Under the pieces are notes generated by a model. It saw nothing but the letters and a program-made list of their open reading frames with translations, was not told the DNA's origin and ran no database searches. From NCBI RefSeq assembly GCF_014650715.1, contig NZ_BMVM01000003.1, positions 62,001-126,000 of the forward strand: a stretch of 64,000 nt of DNA, written 5' to 3'. The translations under genes and the position numbers were made by a program. Origin of the DNA: Streptomyces bluensis. GTDB lineage: Bacteria; Actinomycetota; Actinomycetes; Streptomycetales; Streptomycetaceae. Numbering within the stretch: the stretch's first letter is position 1; the number at the start of each line of letters is the position of its first letter. Shown piece by piece: positions 45,415 to 54,826 of this stretch.

Positions 45415-47211
45415 TTACGGCTGCTTCAGGAACACATCGTCGATGTCGATGTAGCTCGACTCGGTGCTGTACTTGGCACCGCCGATGTTCGAACCGAAGA
45501 GCTGGATCTGCTTCGAGTAGTACACCGGGGCGGCGGGGTTGATCTCCTCGACGATGCGGTGGTGCGCCTCTTCCCACTTCGCCGCGGCCTCGGCCGGCTC
45601 CAGCTTCAGGGCTTCCTTGATCAGCTTGTTGACCTGCGGGTCGTTGATGTGCGAGTAGTTCGGCGAACCGTCGGCGATCTGCTCACCGTCGTAGACCGGG
45701 GTCACGACCGTGGACTGGGAGGGCCAGTCCTGGCCCCAGCCGGTCATGTAGAGGTCGTACGGGTTGTCGAGCTTGCCGATCTGCTCGTAGAACGTGGCGC
45801 GGTCGATCTCCTTGGCCTGGACGTCGAAGCCGATCTTCGCCAGCGCGTCCTTGATGATGACCTGCTGCGCCTGGCCGCGCGGGCTGTTGGAGTACGCGTA
45901 GGTGAGCTTGGTGCCGTCCTTGACGCCCGCCTCCTGCAGCAGCTCCTTGGCCTTGGCGATGTCACCGTTGGGCTTCTTGAGCTTGCCGTACGGGTCGTAC
46001 TTCGGGTCGAAGCCGGGCAGGGTCGGGGCGAACAGACCACCGGCCAGCTCACCGCCGTACTTGCCGCCGTCGGCCTGGATCATGGCCTGGCTCGGGATCG
46101 CGTACGTGATGGCGTCGCGGATCTTCTTGTCCTTGATCTTGTCAAGGTTGAAGCTCATCTGCCAGACGTAGGGCTGGTAGCCCTTGATGGTGCGCTTGTT
46201 GACCGCCGGGTCGGTGACGACGTCCTGGATCTGCGCCGGGTCGACCGAGTCGGTCCACTGGATCGCGTTCTTGGCCTCGCCCTGGTCGGCGATCAGACGC
46301 TTGGTCTGGCTGGTCTGGTCGATCGTCGTGGTGAAGTCGTAGCCGTCGACGTACTGGTGGCGCACCACGTCCGTCTTCGGGTCCCACTGGTCGTTCTTGA
46401 CCAGCTTCAGCGACTTGCCCGCCTTGTAGTCGGCGACCTTGTACGGGCCGAGCGCGGCCGGAGCCTTGTCGTACTTCTCCTTCGTGTCCTGCTTCTCGGG
46501 CACGATGGAGTAACCGGCCATGGCGAGCGCCTGCGGCAGGTCGGGACGCGGCTGGTCGAAGTGGAAGACGACCGTCTTGTCGTCCGGGGTCTCCAGGACG
46601 GAGTCCGGCAGGTGCTTGCCCTTGTACGGACCGTCCGGCAGGGCCTTGCGGTAGTCGGCACCGGAGAGCCAGGTCTGGACGTAGGTCGGACCGTCGAAGA
46701 TGAACTTCGCGTACTGGCGCTCGATGGTGTGGCGGACGTCCTTGGACGTGATGACGTTGCCGTCCTCGTCCTTGATGCCGTCCTTGAGCTTGAACGTCCA
46801 GGTCTTGCCGCCGTCGGAGGACTGGCCGGAGTCGGTGGCGACGTCACCGACGACGGTCAGGTTGCCGTTCTCGTCCTCCTGGAAGTTCGTCAGGCCGCGG
46901 TGCACCAGGTTGGAGAACTGTCCGGCGTCGCTGACGTAGATCTGTCCCGGGTCCATGTGGGACATGTCCGACTGCATGTAGACGTTGATGGTGCCGCCGG
47001 GCTTGGCTCCGGCGACGGGCGCGGCGGGGCCGGTGGAGGCCTTGGCGTCGCCGTACTCCACGGGCTTGGACTGCTGTGCCGCGTCGTCCTTGGACTTGGA
47101 CTGGTCCTTGCCCTCCTTGCCGCTGTTGCTGGAGCAGCCGGTGAGCGCGAGCGAGCCGGCCACCGCGGCGATGGCTATGGCTCTCACAGAGCGCGATCGG
47201 ATGGGCTTCAT
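45415..47211 (-). CDS. bldKB: BldK-type oligopeptide-binding lipoprotein
   Basis: The 598-aa peptide-binding lipoprotein has a lipobox LALTGC (Cys26), then an Asn/Ser/Lys-rich tether (SSNSGKEGKDQSKSKDD), then SBP_bac_5. Recognisable segments are SDMSHMDPGQIYVSDAGQFS, DGKTWTFKLKDGIKDEDGNV and KIRDAITYAIP. ATG at 47211. In S. coelicolor BldKB binds the developmental signal; loss blocks aerial growth and gives resistance to bialaphos. It follows the DppC-type permease gene by 100 bp and precedes the strong intercistronic hairpin. Confidence 0.92.
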   Translation of the reverse strand: MKPIRSRSVRAIAIAAVAGSLALTGCSSNSGKEGKDQSKSKDDAAQQSKPVEYGDAKASTGPAAPVAGAKPGGTINVYMQSDMSHMDPGQIYVSDAGQFSNLVHRGLTNFQEDENGNLTVVGDVATDSGQSSDGGKTWTFKLKDGIKDEDGNVITSKDVRHTIERQYAKFIFDGPTYVQTWLSGADYRKALPDGPYKGKHLPDSVLETPDDKTVVFHFDQPRPDLPQALAMAGYSIVPEKQDTKEKYDKAPAALGPYKVADYKAGKSLKLVKNDQWDPKTDVVRHQYVDGYDFTTTIDQTSQTKRLIADQGEAKNAIQWTDSVDPAQIQDVVTDPAVNKRTIKGYQPYVWQMSFNLDKIKDKKIRDAITYAIPSQAMIQADGGKYGGELAGGLFAPTLPGFDPKYDPYGKLKKPNGDIAKAKELLQEAGVKDGTKLTYAYSNSPRGQAQQVIIKDALAKIGFDVQAKEIDRATFYEQIGKLDNPYDLYMTGWGQDWPSQSTVVTPVYDGEQIADGSPNYSHINDPQVNKLIKEALKLEPAEAAAKWEEAHHRIVEEINPAAPVYYSKQIQLFGSNIGGAKYSTESSYIDIDDVFLKQP

Positions 47212-47311
47212 GATGCGGTTGCACCTACCTGTCGGTTGTTATCCAGAAGTGCTGCCTGGCCATCCGGTTGCCCGGCGTCAGGGGAGGCAGCCACCCCCCT
47301 GCTCATGGACG

Positions 47312-48349
47312 TCACCGTCCGGTCTTCGGATCGAACGCGTCTCGGACGGAGTCACCGAGAAGGTTGAAGGCGAGGATGAAGATCACCAGAGCCGCACCCG
47401 GGAACAGCAGGAACGCGGGGTCCTGCTCGTAGGTGTCGGCGCCGATGGCGAACATCCGGCCCCAGTCGGGTGTCGGCTCGACGAGGCCCACTCCGACGAA
47501 CGAGAGGAACGCGATGTTCAGGATGGAGCTGGGCAGCGTGTACGTGGCCTGCACCAGGATCGGGGTGACGACGTTCGGGAGGATCTCCTTGCGGACGATC
47601 CGCCACCGCGAGGCGCCCGAGACCTTGGCCGCCTCGACGAACTCCCGCTCCCGCAGGGAGAGCACGGAGCCTCGTACGAGCCGGGCCAGGCTCATCCAGC
47701 CCAGGAACCACATCACCAGGATGATCGCGACCACGCGCAGGTAGGTGGGGGTCTCGTCCGTCGGGGACACGAACATCGCGGTGACGATGGGCATGAAGGC
47801 GATGAAGAACAGCTGGTTCGGGAACGACAGGAAGAAGTCCGTGACCCGGCCCAGCCAGTAGTCGACCTTGCCACCGAAGTAGCCGCTGACCAGGCCGATG
47901 AGGACACCGGTGACGACGCACAGGGTGGTCAGCACCAGGGCCATGTAGAGCGAGTTGCGGATGCCGTAGAGCAGCATCGTGAACACGTCGCGGCCCAGCT
48001 TGGGTTCGACGCCGAACCAGAACTCGCCCGACACACCACCGAACGTCCCGGTGGGCATGGCGAAGTCGTCGAGCAGGAAGGGGTAGTCGGGTTCCTGCGC
48101 GTACAGCGTGTACGGGTTCTTGCCGTACAGCGACGAGATCACCGGCGCCAGCGCGGAGACCACGAAGAAGAAAATCACTACCCCGGCGGAGATCATGCCG
48201 GTACGGTCACGCCTGAAGCGCTGCCACATCAGCTGGCCGGGGGAGCGACCCTCAAGCTTCTTGGGCTTGTCGGCCTCGGTGGTCGAGGCCAGTTCGGGGT
48301 CCAAGGCGACCGACGGGCCCGAGCCCTCGGCCTTGGTTGGACTGGTCAT
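47312..48349 (-). CDS. bldKA: BldK-type oligopeptide transporter permease (OppC type)
   Basis: The 345-aa permease is first in the operon. It has a hydrophilic N-terminus (about 1-50), helix GMISAGVVIFFFVVSALAPV, an external loop GVSGEFWFGVEPKLGRDVFT that replaces the usual LGTDxxGRD hallmark, then five helices with EAA loop AAKVSGASRWRIVRKEILPN. ATG at 48349. Placing the OppC-type permease before the binding protein is the unusual order of bldK operons. Confidence 0.9.
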   Translation of the reverse strand: MTSPTKAEGSGPSVALDPELASTTEADKPKKLEGRSPGQLMWQRFRRDRTGMISAGVVIFFFVVSALAPVISSLYGKNPYTLYAQEPDYPFLLDDFAMPTGTFGGVSGEFWFGVEPKLGRDVFTMLLYGIRNSLYMALVLTTLCVVTGVLIGLVSGYFGGKVDYWLGRVTDFFLSFPNQLFFIAFMPIVTAMFVSPTDETPTYLRVVAIILVMWFLGWMSLARLVRGSVLSLREREFVEAAKVSGASRWRIVRKEILPNVVTPILVQATYTLPSSILNIAFLSFVGVGLVEPTPDWGRMFAIGADTYEQDPAFLLFPGAALVIFILAFNLLGDSVRDAFDPKTGR

Positions 48350-48720
48350 GTGTGTTCTTCCCCCGGGGGATGGAGAGTTGAGCGCAGCACAGATACCGGC
48401 GGGTTCTGTGGTTTGGGGGAACTTTCGCCAAGCGAGTCAACGCGCGTCAAGGGCGGAAGGCATAGGGATCTCCCTACCGTCCATATTTTGAGCAAAAATT
48501 GCAAAGATTGACACCTAAGCGCGCTTGACAGCTCCCACCAGAACTTCGCGAAACGGACATTCGCGGAGGGTTTTTTGTTTACATGTCCGAAACCTGATCG
48601 CAGGATCACCGATATCCGAACAGCGCCCCACGGCCCAGTTACGACAAAAATACGCACACAGCGAGGGCCCGGTCCCCGGAGTGCGGGAACCGGGTCGTCG
48701 CAGACGTCCGGTCGGGAGTG
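48350..48720. promoter_or_regulatory. bldK-type operon upstream region and typA terminator
   Basis: No gene in 371 bases. The bldK-proximal part is AT-richer than its surroundings. GTCAA occurs at 48436-48440 and 48446-48450 (10-bp spacing) and its complement TTGAC at 48508-48512 and 48525-48529. TAGGGA-TC-TCCCTA at 48463-48476 is a short dyad. These look like operator candidates; a clear -35/-10 pair was not seen. At the typA end the hairpin CCCGGTCCCCG/CGGGAACCGGG (48668-48694) is a probable terminator. Confidence 0.45.
48668..48694 (-). terminator. typA terminator
   Basis: An 11-bp stem with one mismatch (48668-48678 and 48684-48694), 5-nt loop, 27 bp downstream of the typA stop. Confidence 0.6.
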
Positions 48721-50637
<1,917 letters not shown>

Positions 50638-51017
50638 GGTGCGGCGTATCTCCCGGGGTGTGTGGACGGCCTCGCGGAGTCGTTGTCCCGCGGGGCCTGC
50701 CGGGCTGGACACGCCACGGCCTCACCCCATGGTACGGGGGCGCTGCCGCTGGGCTTGGCCGGGAGGTGTGGGGGGCCTTGTTTTGTGAGGAACTCGACGG
50801 TGGGGTGGGGCTGTGCGGTCTCGTCTGCCGGGTCTGGGTATGTGGGCGGCTGCGGGTGTGTTGTGGCTGGTCGCGCAGTTCCCCGCGCCCCTTAAAGGCC
50901 GCGCGGTTGCCCGCGCGGCTCGAAGGCATCGCGACGTTCCCCGCGCCCCTTGAGAGACCTGGGCGCGCCCGGCATCTCCAGGTGCCGCCACTTCAGCGCA
51001 CCCGCCGCCCCGTACTC
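50638..51017. repeat. Dispersed-repeat region between typA and lpqW-like gene
   Basis: No gene is seen in 380 bases. 50818-50897 carries a Streptomyces dispersed repeat (core GTTGTGGCTGGTCGCGCAGT, then TCCCCGCGCCCCTTAAAG), present in inverted orientation at 57611-57690. A second partial copy (GCGACGTTCCCCGCGCCCCT) follows at 50931-50950, with a GCGCGG/CCGCGC hairpin (50901-50916) between. The first ~180 bases hold the typA upstream region with no clear promoter boxes. Confidence 0.7.
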
Positions 51018-53243
51018 CTACGAGTGCTTCGGGCCCGGCTTGCCCGGGTTCTTCAAGAAGCCCATGTCCTCGTATACCGGGGTTTCGAAGCCGAAGGCTC
51101 CCACGTTGGCCAGATTCGTACGTGCGGCCACCAGCTGGGGGCGCTGGTAGAGGGGGATCGAGCCGGCGGCCGCCCAGATGCGGGCGTCGGCCTTGCGGAT
51201 CAGGGAGCGGGACTCCTTCTCGTCGAGCGTGGCGATGGCCTGGTCGAAGAGCTGGTCGACCTGGTCGGTGCCGACGCGCGTGTAGTTCTGCTCGATGGTC
51301 AGGGAGCCGTCCGCTCCCGGGACGGGCTTGGCGTAGATGGGGCGGGCGTCGGTGGCGGGGTAGGCGGAGGCGGGCCAGGAGTACAGCGCGAGGTCGTACT
51401 CGCCGTTCGCGATGTGGTCCTTGAAGTAGCTGGTCTCCGGGACCTTGGTGATCTCGGTGCGGATGCCGACGCGCTCCAGCATCCCCGCGATCCGTCTGCC
51501 CACGGCCCGCAGGGACTCCGAGCCGGCCCCGGACGGGAGCACGAAGCGCAGGCTGAGCGCCTTGCCGTCCTTGGCGAGCGGGCCCTTCACTCCCTCGGCG
51601 GGCGCGGCGGTGCCCTCCGGGGCATACATGCCCGCGGCGCTGTCCGGTTCCAGCTCCGGCTTGTACCGCTTGCTGTCCCCGGCGAGCTGTCCGGGCGTCT
51701 TCTTCCCGTCGGCCTCGTCGGCGTCCGACTTGTTGTCCTCGCCGACGACGTACGTCTCGCCGTCCGGGGAGCCCGACTCCTCGGAGCTCTCGGAGTCGTG
51801 TTTCCCGGCCTCGGCTCCGGCCGCCTTCTTCTCCTTCTTGACCGGTCCGCCCAGCACCCACCCGGCGTCGGCGAGCAGGGCCTTCGCCTCCTTGGTGTCC
51901 TCGCCGCCGAGGGCGCCGCTGTTGTCGGCGTAGGCCGCCTGGCCGGCGAGGGCGACGTGGCTGCCGACGGGGACGGGGGGCAGTCCGAGCGGCTTCAGGA
52001 CGACGTCGGCGAGCTGCTTGCGGTTCAGGGCGCGGGCCACGGCACGGCGGACACGCTCGTCGGTGAGGGGGCCCTCGGAACCGTTGAGGGCGAGCTGGGT
52101 GTACGCGGGCTCCAGTGACTTGCGGACCTCGAAGCCGCGCAGGGCGGACTGCTGCGCGGTGTACTCGGAGATCATCCTGCCCCGCTTGCGGCGGACGCCG
52201 GCCTCCTCCTCGGCGGCCTTCTCGTCGGAGCCGTGCGCCACCGCCCAGGAACGCAGGGCCCTGGCGGAGGTGACCCCGGTGGCGGGACCGTGGGCGACGG
52301 ACGCGCCCTTGCGGCCCTCGGGCTCCTTGCTGCCCCCGGCGCCCTTGCCGCCCTCCCGTCCGGCGCGGTCGATCCGCCGGGCGTCCTCCGCGTCGACCTC
52401 CGCGACGTCGACCTTGCCGTCGGCCAGCGCCTCCGCCCGCTCGTCGCGCGGCACGGCGCGCAGCACCAGTTCCTTCAGCTTCGCGGGGCGGCCCCACCAG
52501 AGCGGGTTGCGGGTGAGGGTGACCTGGCCGTCCTTGCGGTCGACGGACTTGAGGGCGAAGGGGCCCGCGGTGAGCTTCAGCTTGCGCCGGGTACCGTCGT
52601 TGAAGGCGTCCGGGCTGGACGTGACCTCCTTCGGGTACAGCGGCGAGAACAGCGACTTCCAGTCGGCGTACGGCTTTTTGAAGGTGACGCGCACCTCCAG
52701 GTCGTTGGCCCCGCGCTCGATCTTCTCGATCCGGTCGTACCCGGCGTTGCGGGCCGTCCAGTACGTGGAGTCCTTGCCGGACAGGGCGCGCCACTGGGCG
52801 GCGAAGTCGGCGGCGCCGATCTCGCGGCCGTCGCTCCAGACGGCCTGCTGGTGGAGCTTGTAGAGCACGACCTGCTTCGGCTCGCGCTCGACGATCTCGG
52901 CGGACTCCAGGTAGTCGGCGTTCCGCTCCGGGCGGCCGTTCGCGTCCAGCCGGTACATCGACGGCAGGACGGCGCCGGCGACCCGCGTGGTGGCGGCGTC
53001 GGCGTCCGCCTGGAAGACGTTGAGCGTCTCCGGCACGGCGTCCACGGCCCAGCGCAGGGTGCCCCCGTCGGCGACCTGTTTGCGTTCGGCGGGCGCGATG
53101 TCCTGCCCGGCGAGGGGCTTGCCGGCCGGGTCCTCCTCGCTGCACGCGGTGAGCACCGGCGCCACGAGCACGCCCGCGGCAAGGAACGCGACCGAGCGCA
53201 GCACCGCGCGCGGTCCGACTCGGTCGTCGGCCTTCACTGCCAC
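51018..53243 (-). CDS. lpqW: LpqW-like ABC-family substrate-binding lipoprotein
   Basis: The 741-aa lipoprotein has lipobox VLTAC with Cys34, and the SBP_bac_5 fold is seen in ADGGTLRWAVDAVPETLNVF, WSDGREIGAADFAAQW and DERVRRAVARALNRKQLAD. Two insertions are low-complexity: about 293-319 (Gly/Lys/Glu) and 470-520 (acidic, Ser/Glu/Asp-rich). No permease or ATPase is adjacent, as for mycobacterial LpqW, which modulates glycolipid assembly instead of transport. GTG at 53243. The homology is inferred from position beside typA and from fold; whether it transports anything is open. Confidence 0.86.
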   Translation of the reverse strand: MAVKADDRVGPRAVLRSVAFLAAGVLVAPVLTACSEEDPAGKPLAGQDIAPAERKQVADGGTLRWAVDAVPETLNVFQADADAATTRVAGAVLPSMYRLDANGRPERNADYLESAEIVEREPKQVVLYKLHQQAVWSDGREIGAADFAAQWRALSGKDSTYWTARNAGYDRIEKIERGANDLEVRVTFKKPYADWKSLFSPLYPKEVTSSPDAFNDGTRRKLKLTAGPFALKSVDRKDGQVTLTRNPLWWGRPAKLKELVLRAVPRDERAEALADGKVDVAEVDAEDARRIDRAGREGGKGAGGSKEPEGRKGASVAHGPATGVTSARALRSWAVAHGSDEKAAEEEAGVRRKRGRMISEYTAQQSALRGFEVRKSLEPAYTQLALNGSEGPLTDERVRRAVARALNRKQLADVVLKPLGLPPVPVGSHVALAGQAAYADNSGALGGEDTKEAKALLADAGWVLGGPVKKEKKAAGAEAGKHDSESSEESGSPDGETYVVGEDNKSDADEADGKKTPGQLAGDSKRYKPELEPDSAAGMYAPEGTAAPAEGVKGPLAKDGKALSLRFVLPSGAGSESLRAVGRRIAGMLERVGIRTEITKVPETSYFKDHIANGEYDLALYSWPASAYPATDARPIYAKPVPGADGSLTIEQNYTRVGTDQVDQLFDQAIATLDEKESRSLIRKADARIWAAAGSIPLYQRPQLVAARTNLANVGAFGFETPVYEDMGFLKNPGKPGPKHS

Positions 53244-53607
53244 CTCCGGGTGTCGGCGTAACGCTCCGTCGCTGTCGCCACGGAGGACAAGGTCATTTTG
53301 ATCACATTCGGGGTATATTGGGCGATATAGCGCTGATCGGATCGATCAGACGGATGGGCCCCACTGAAGGCGAGAGAGAGCGAGTGGACGCGGCGACACG
53401 ACGAGAGGCGGCGGCAAGCCCACCCAGGCGGCGCAACGGCCCCGTGCCCCCCGGGGCGCGCCCGGGGCGCGCGAAGGCGCGTTCACCGGGTTGCGATCCG
53501 CGAATCCGTGCACATGCCTTCCCAGGGGCTTGTGTGACGCGCAACACTCGCAGGCGCATGAACGTTGCCACCCAGGGCCCGAGAGCCCCCGGAAGCGAGG
53601 TCACGTC
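53244..53607. promoter_or_regulatory. Divergent region between lpqW-like gene and sdh cluster
   Basis: No convincing gene in 364 bases. Near the lpqW-like gene the sequence is AT-richer, with TATATTGGGCGATATA (53314-53329) and the perfect dyad CTGATCG-GAT-CGATCAG (53333-53349), good operator candidates. The remainder is GC-rich. A ~100-codon plus-strand frame there has no family likeness and is not called. Confidence 0.4.
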
Positions 53608-53898
53608 ATGTCCGTGCACGATGAACTGACATCGGTCCAGCGCTGTCTCGACGACCTGTTCCGATCCCTTGGCCGCCTGGAGCAGCACTTCGGCGGCGAC
53701 GGGCTGGAGATGCGCCGGGTCCGCGCCGACGCCGACCACCTGCGCGAAAGCGTCGCCCTGCTGCGTGACGCGGCCCCCGGGTTCGAACAGCCCCGGCGTC
53801 CCGAACTCGTCACCATCCCCGACACCCCGTACGACAGGACCCTGTGGACGGACTCGGACGACGAGGGACTCGGCGCCCGCGACCGCCACGCGCCCTGA
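53608..53898 (+). CDS. Small conserved hypothetical protein upstream of sdh
   Basis: The 96-aa hydrophilic protein is mainly helical, beginning MSVHDELTSVQRCLDDLFRS and LGRLEQHFGGDGLEMRRVRA (coiled-coil-like), with a Pro-rich acidic tail. ATG 53608 has GGAAGCGAGG upstream. It lies 60 bp before the sdh anchor gene on the same strand and could be co-transcribed. Similar proteins occur at this place in other Streptomyces, from memory; function unknown. Confidence 0.78.
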   Translation: MSVHDELTSVQRCLDDLFRSLGRLEQHFGGDGLEMRRVRADADHLRESVALLRDAAPGFEQPRRPELVTIPDTPYDRTLWTDSDDEGLGARDRHAP

Positions 53899-53958
53899 CC
53901 CGACCGCGAATGAGCCGAAGGGGCTCGCCCCGGAGGCGAACCGAGCCCTCACAAGGGT

Positions 53959-54810
53959 GTGAGCCCCGACAAGAAGGTGCGTCCCAAGTTGGCCACTGGA
54001 ACGGAACCCCATCTGAACAGCGGCGGTGTACGCACCGGCACACGCGCCGCGATCGCCGCCCCGCACCTGCGGACCGACCGCTGGTGGCTGGCACCCGCCG
54101 CCACCGCGGCCGGGCTGCTCGCGTTCATCGTCTACTCGACGTGGCGGGCCTTCGCCGACGCGCACTACTACGCCTCGCCCTACGTCTCGCCCTTCTACTC
54201 GCCCTGTCTGGCGGAGCGGTGCGAACCCATGCCCGGCGGGCCCAACTGGGCGATCTTCGGCAGTTGGTGGGGCATCTCCCCCGCCATCATCATCCTGATC
54301 TTCCCGCTGGGCTTCCGCCTGACCTGCTACTACTACCGCAAGGCCTACTACCGCGGGTTCTGGGCGTCACCGCCGGCCTGCGCGGTCGCGGAGCCGCACA
54401 AGAAGTACACCGGCGAGACCCGTTTCCCGCTGATCCTGCAGAACATCCACCGGTACTTCTTCTACGCCGCGATCCTCGTCGCCGGGATCCTGACGTACGA
54501 CACCGTGCTCGCCTTCCGCAACGAACACCACGAGTGGGGCCACATGGGCCTCGGCACCGTCGTGTTCCTCGTCAACATCGTGCTGATCTGGGCGTACACC
54601 GTCTCCTGCCACTCGTGCCGGCACATCGTCGGCGGCAGGCTCAAGCACTTCTCCAAGCATCCCGTGCGCTACCGGATGTGGACCTGGGTGGGGAAGCTCA
54701 ACGCCCGGCACATGCAGCTCGCCTGGGCGTCGCTGGTGAGCGTGGCGCTCGCCGACTTCTACGTCTACCTGGTCGCGTCCGGCGCCTTCGACGATCCGCG
54801 ATTCTTCTAG
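53959..54810 (+). CDS. sdhC: Succinate dehydrogenase membrane anchor (five-helix type)
   Basis: The 283-aa integral membrane protein has five predicted helices (WWLAPAATAAGLLAFIVYSTW; IIILIFPLGFRLTCYYY; FFYAAILVAGILTYDTVLAF; GTVVFLVNIVLIWAYTVSC; LAWASLVSVALADFYVYLV) and several His residues able to ligate haem. It replaces the separate SdhC and SdhD of enteric enzymes, as in the Sdh1-type complex of mycobacteria (Rv0247c-0249c). GTG at 53959. It is followed by sdhA 16 bp downstream. The identity is by operon context and size. Confidence 0.85.
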   Translation: MSPDKKVRPKLATGTEPHLNSGGVRTGTRAAIAAPHLRTDRWWLAPAATAAGLLAFIVYSTWRAFADAHYYASPYVSPFYSPCLAERCEPMPGGPNWAIFGSWWGISPAIIILIFPLGFRLTCYYYRKAYYRGFWASPPACAVAEPHKKYTGETRFPLILQNIHRYFFYAAILVAGILTYDTVLAFRNEHHEWGHMGLGTVVFLVNIVLIWAYTVSCHSCRHIVGGRLKHFSKHPVRYRMWTWVGKLNARHMQLAWASLVSVALADFYVYLVASGAFDDPRFF

Positions 54811-54826
54811 TGAGTGGGGCCTTGTG

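Noticed and set aside
45355..47367. A 670-codon plus-strand frame opposite bldKB
   Set aside because: Shadow of the lipoprotein gene, rich in Leu/Val/Gly/Arg without domains.
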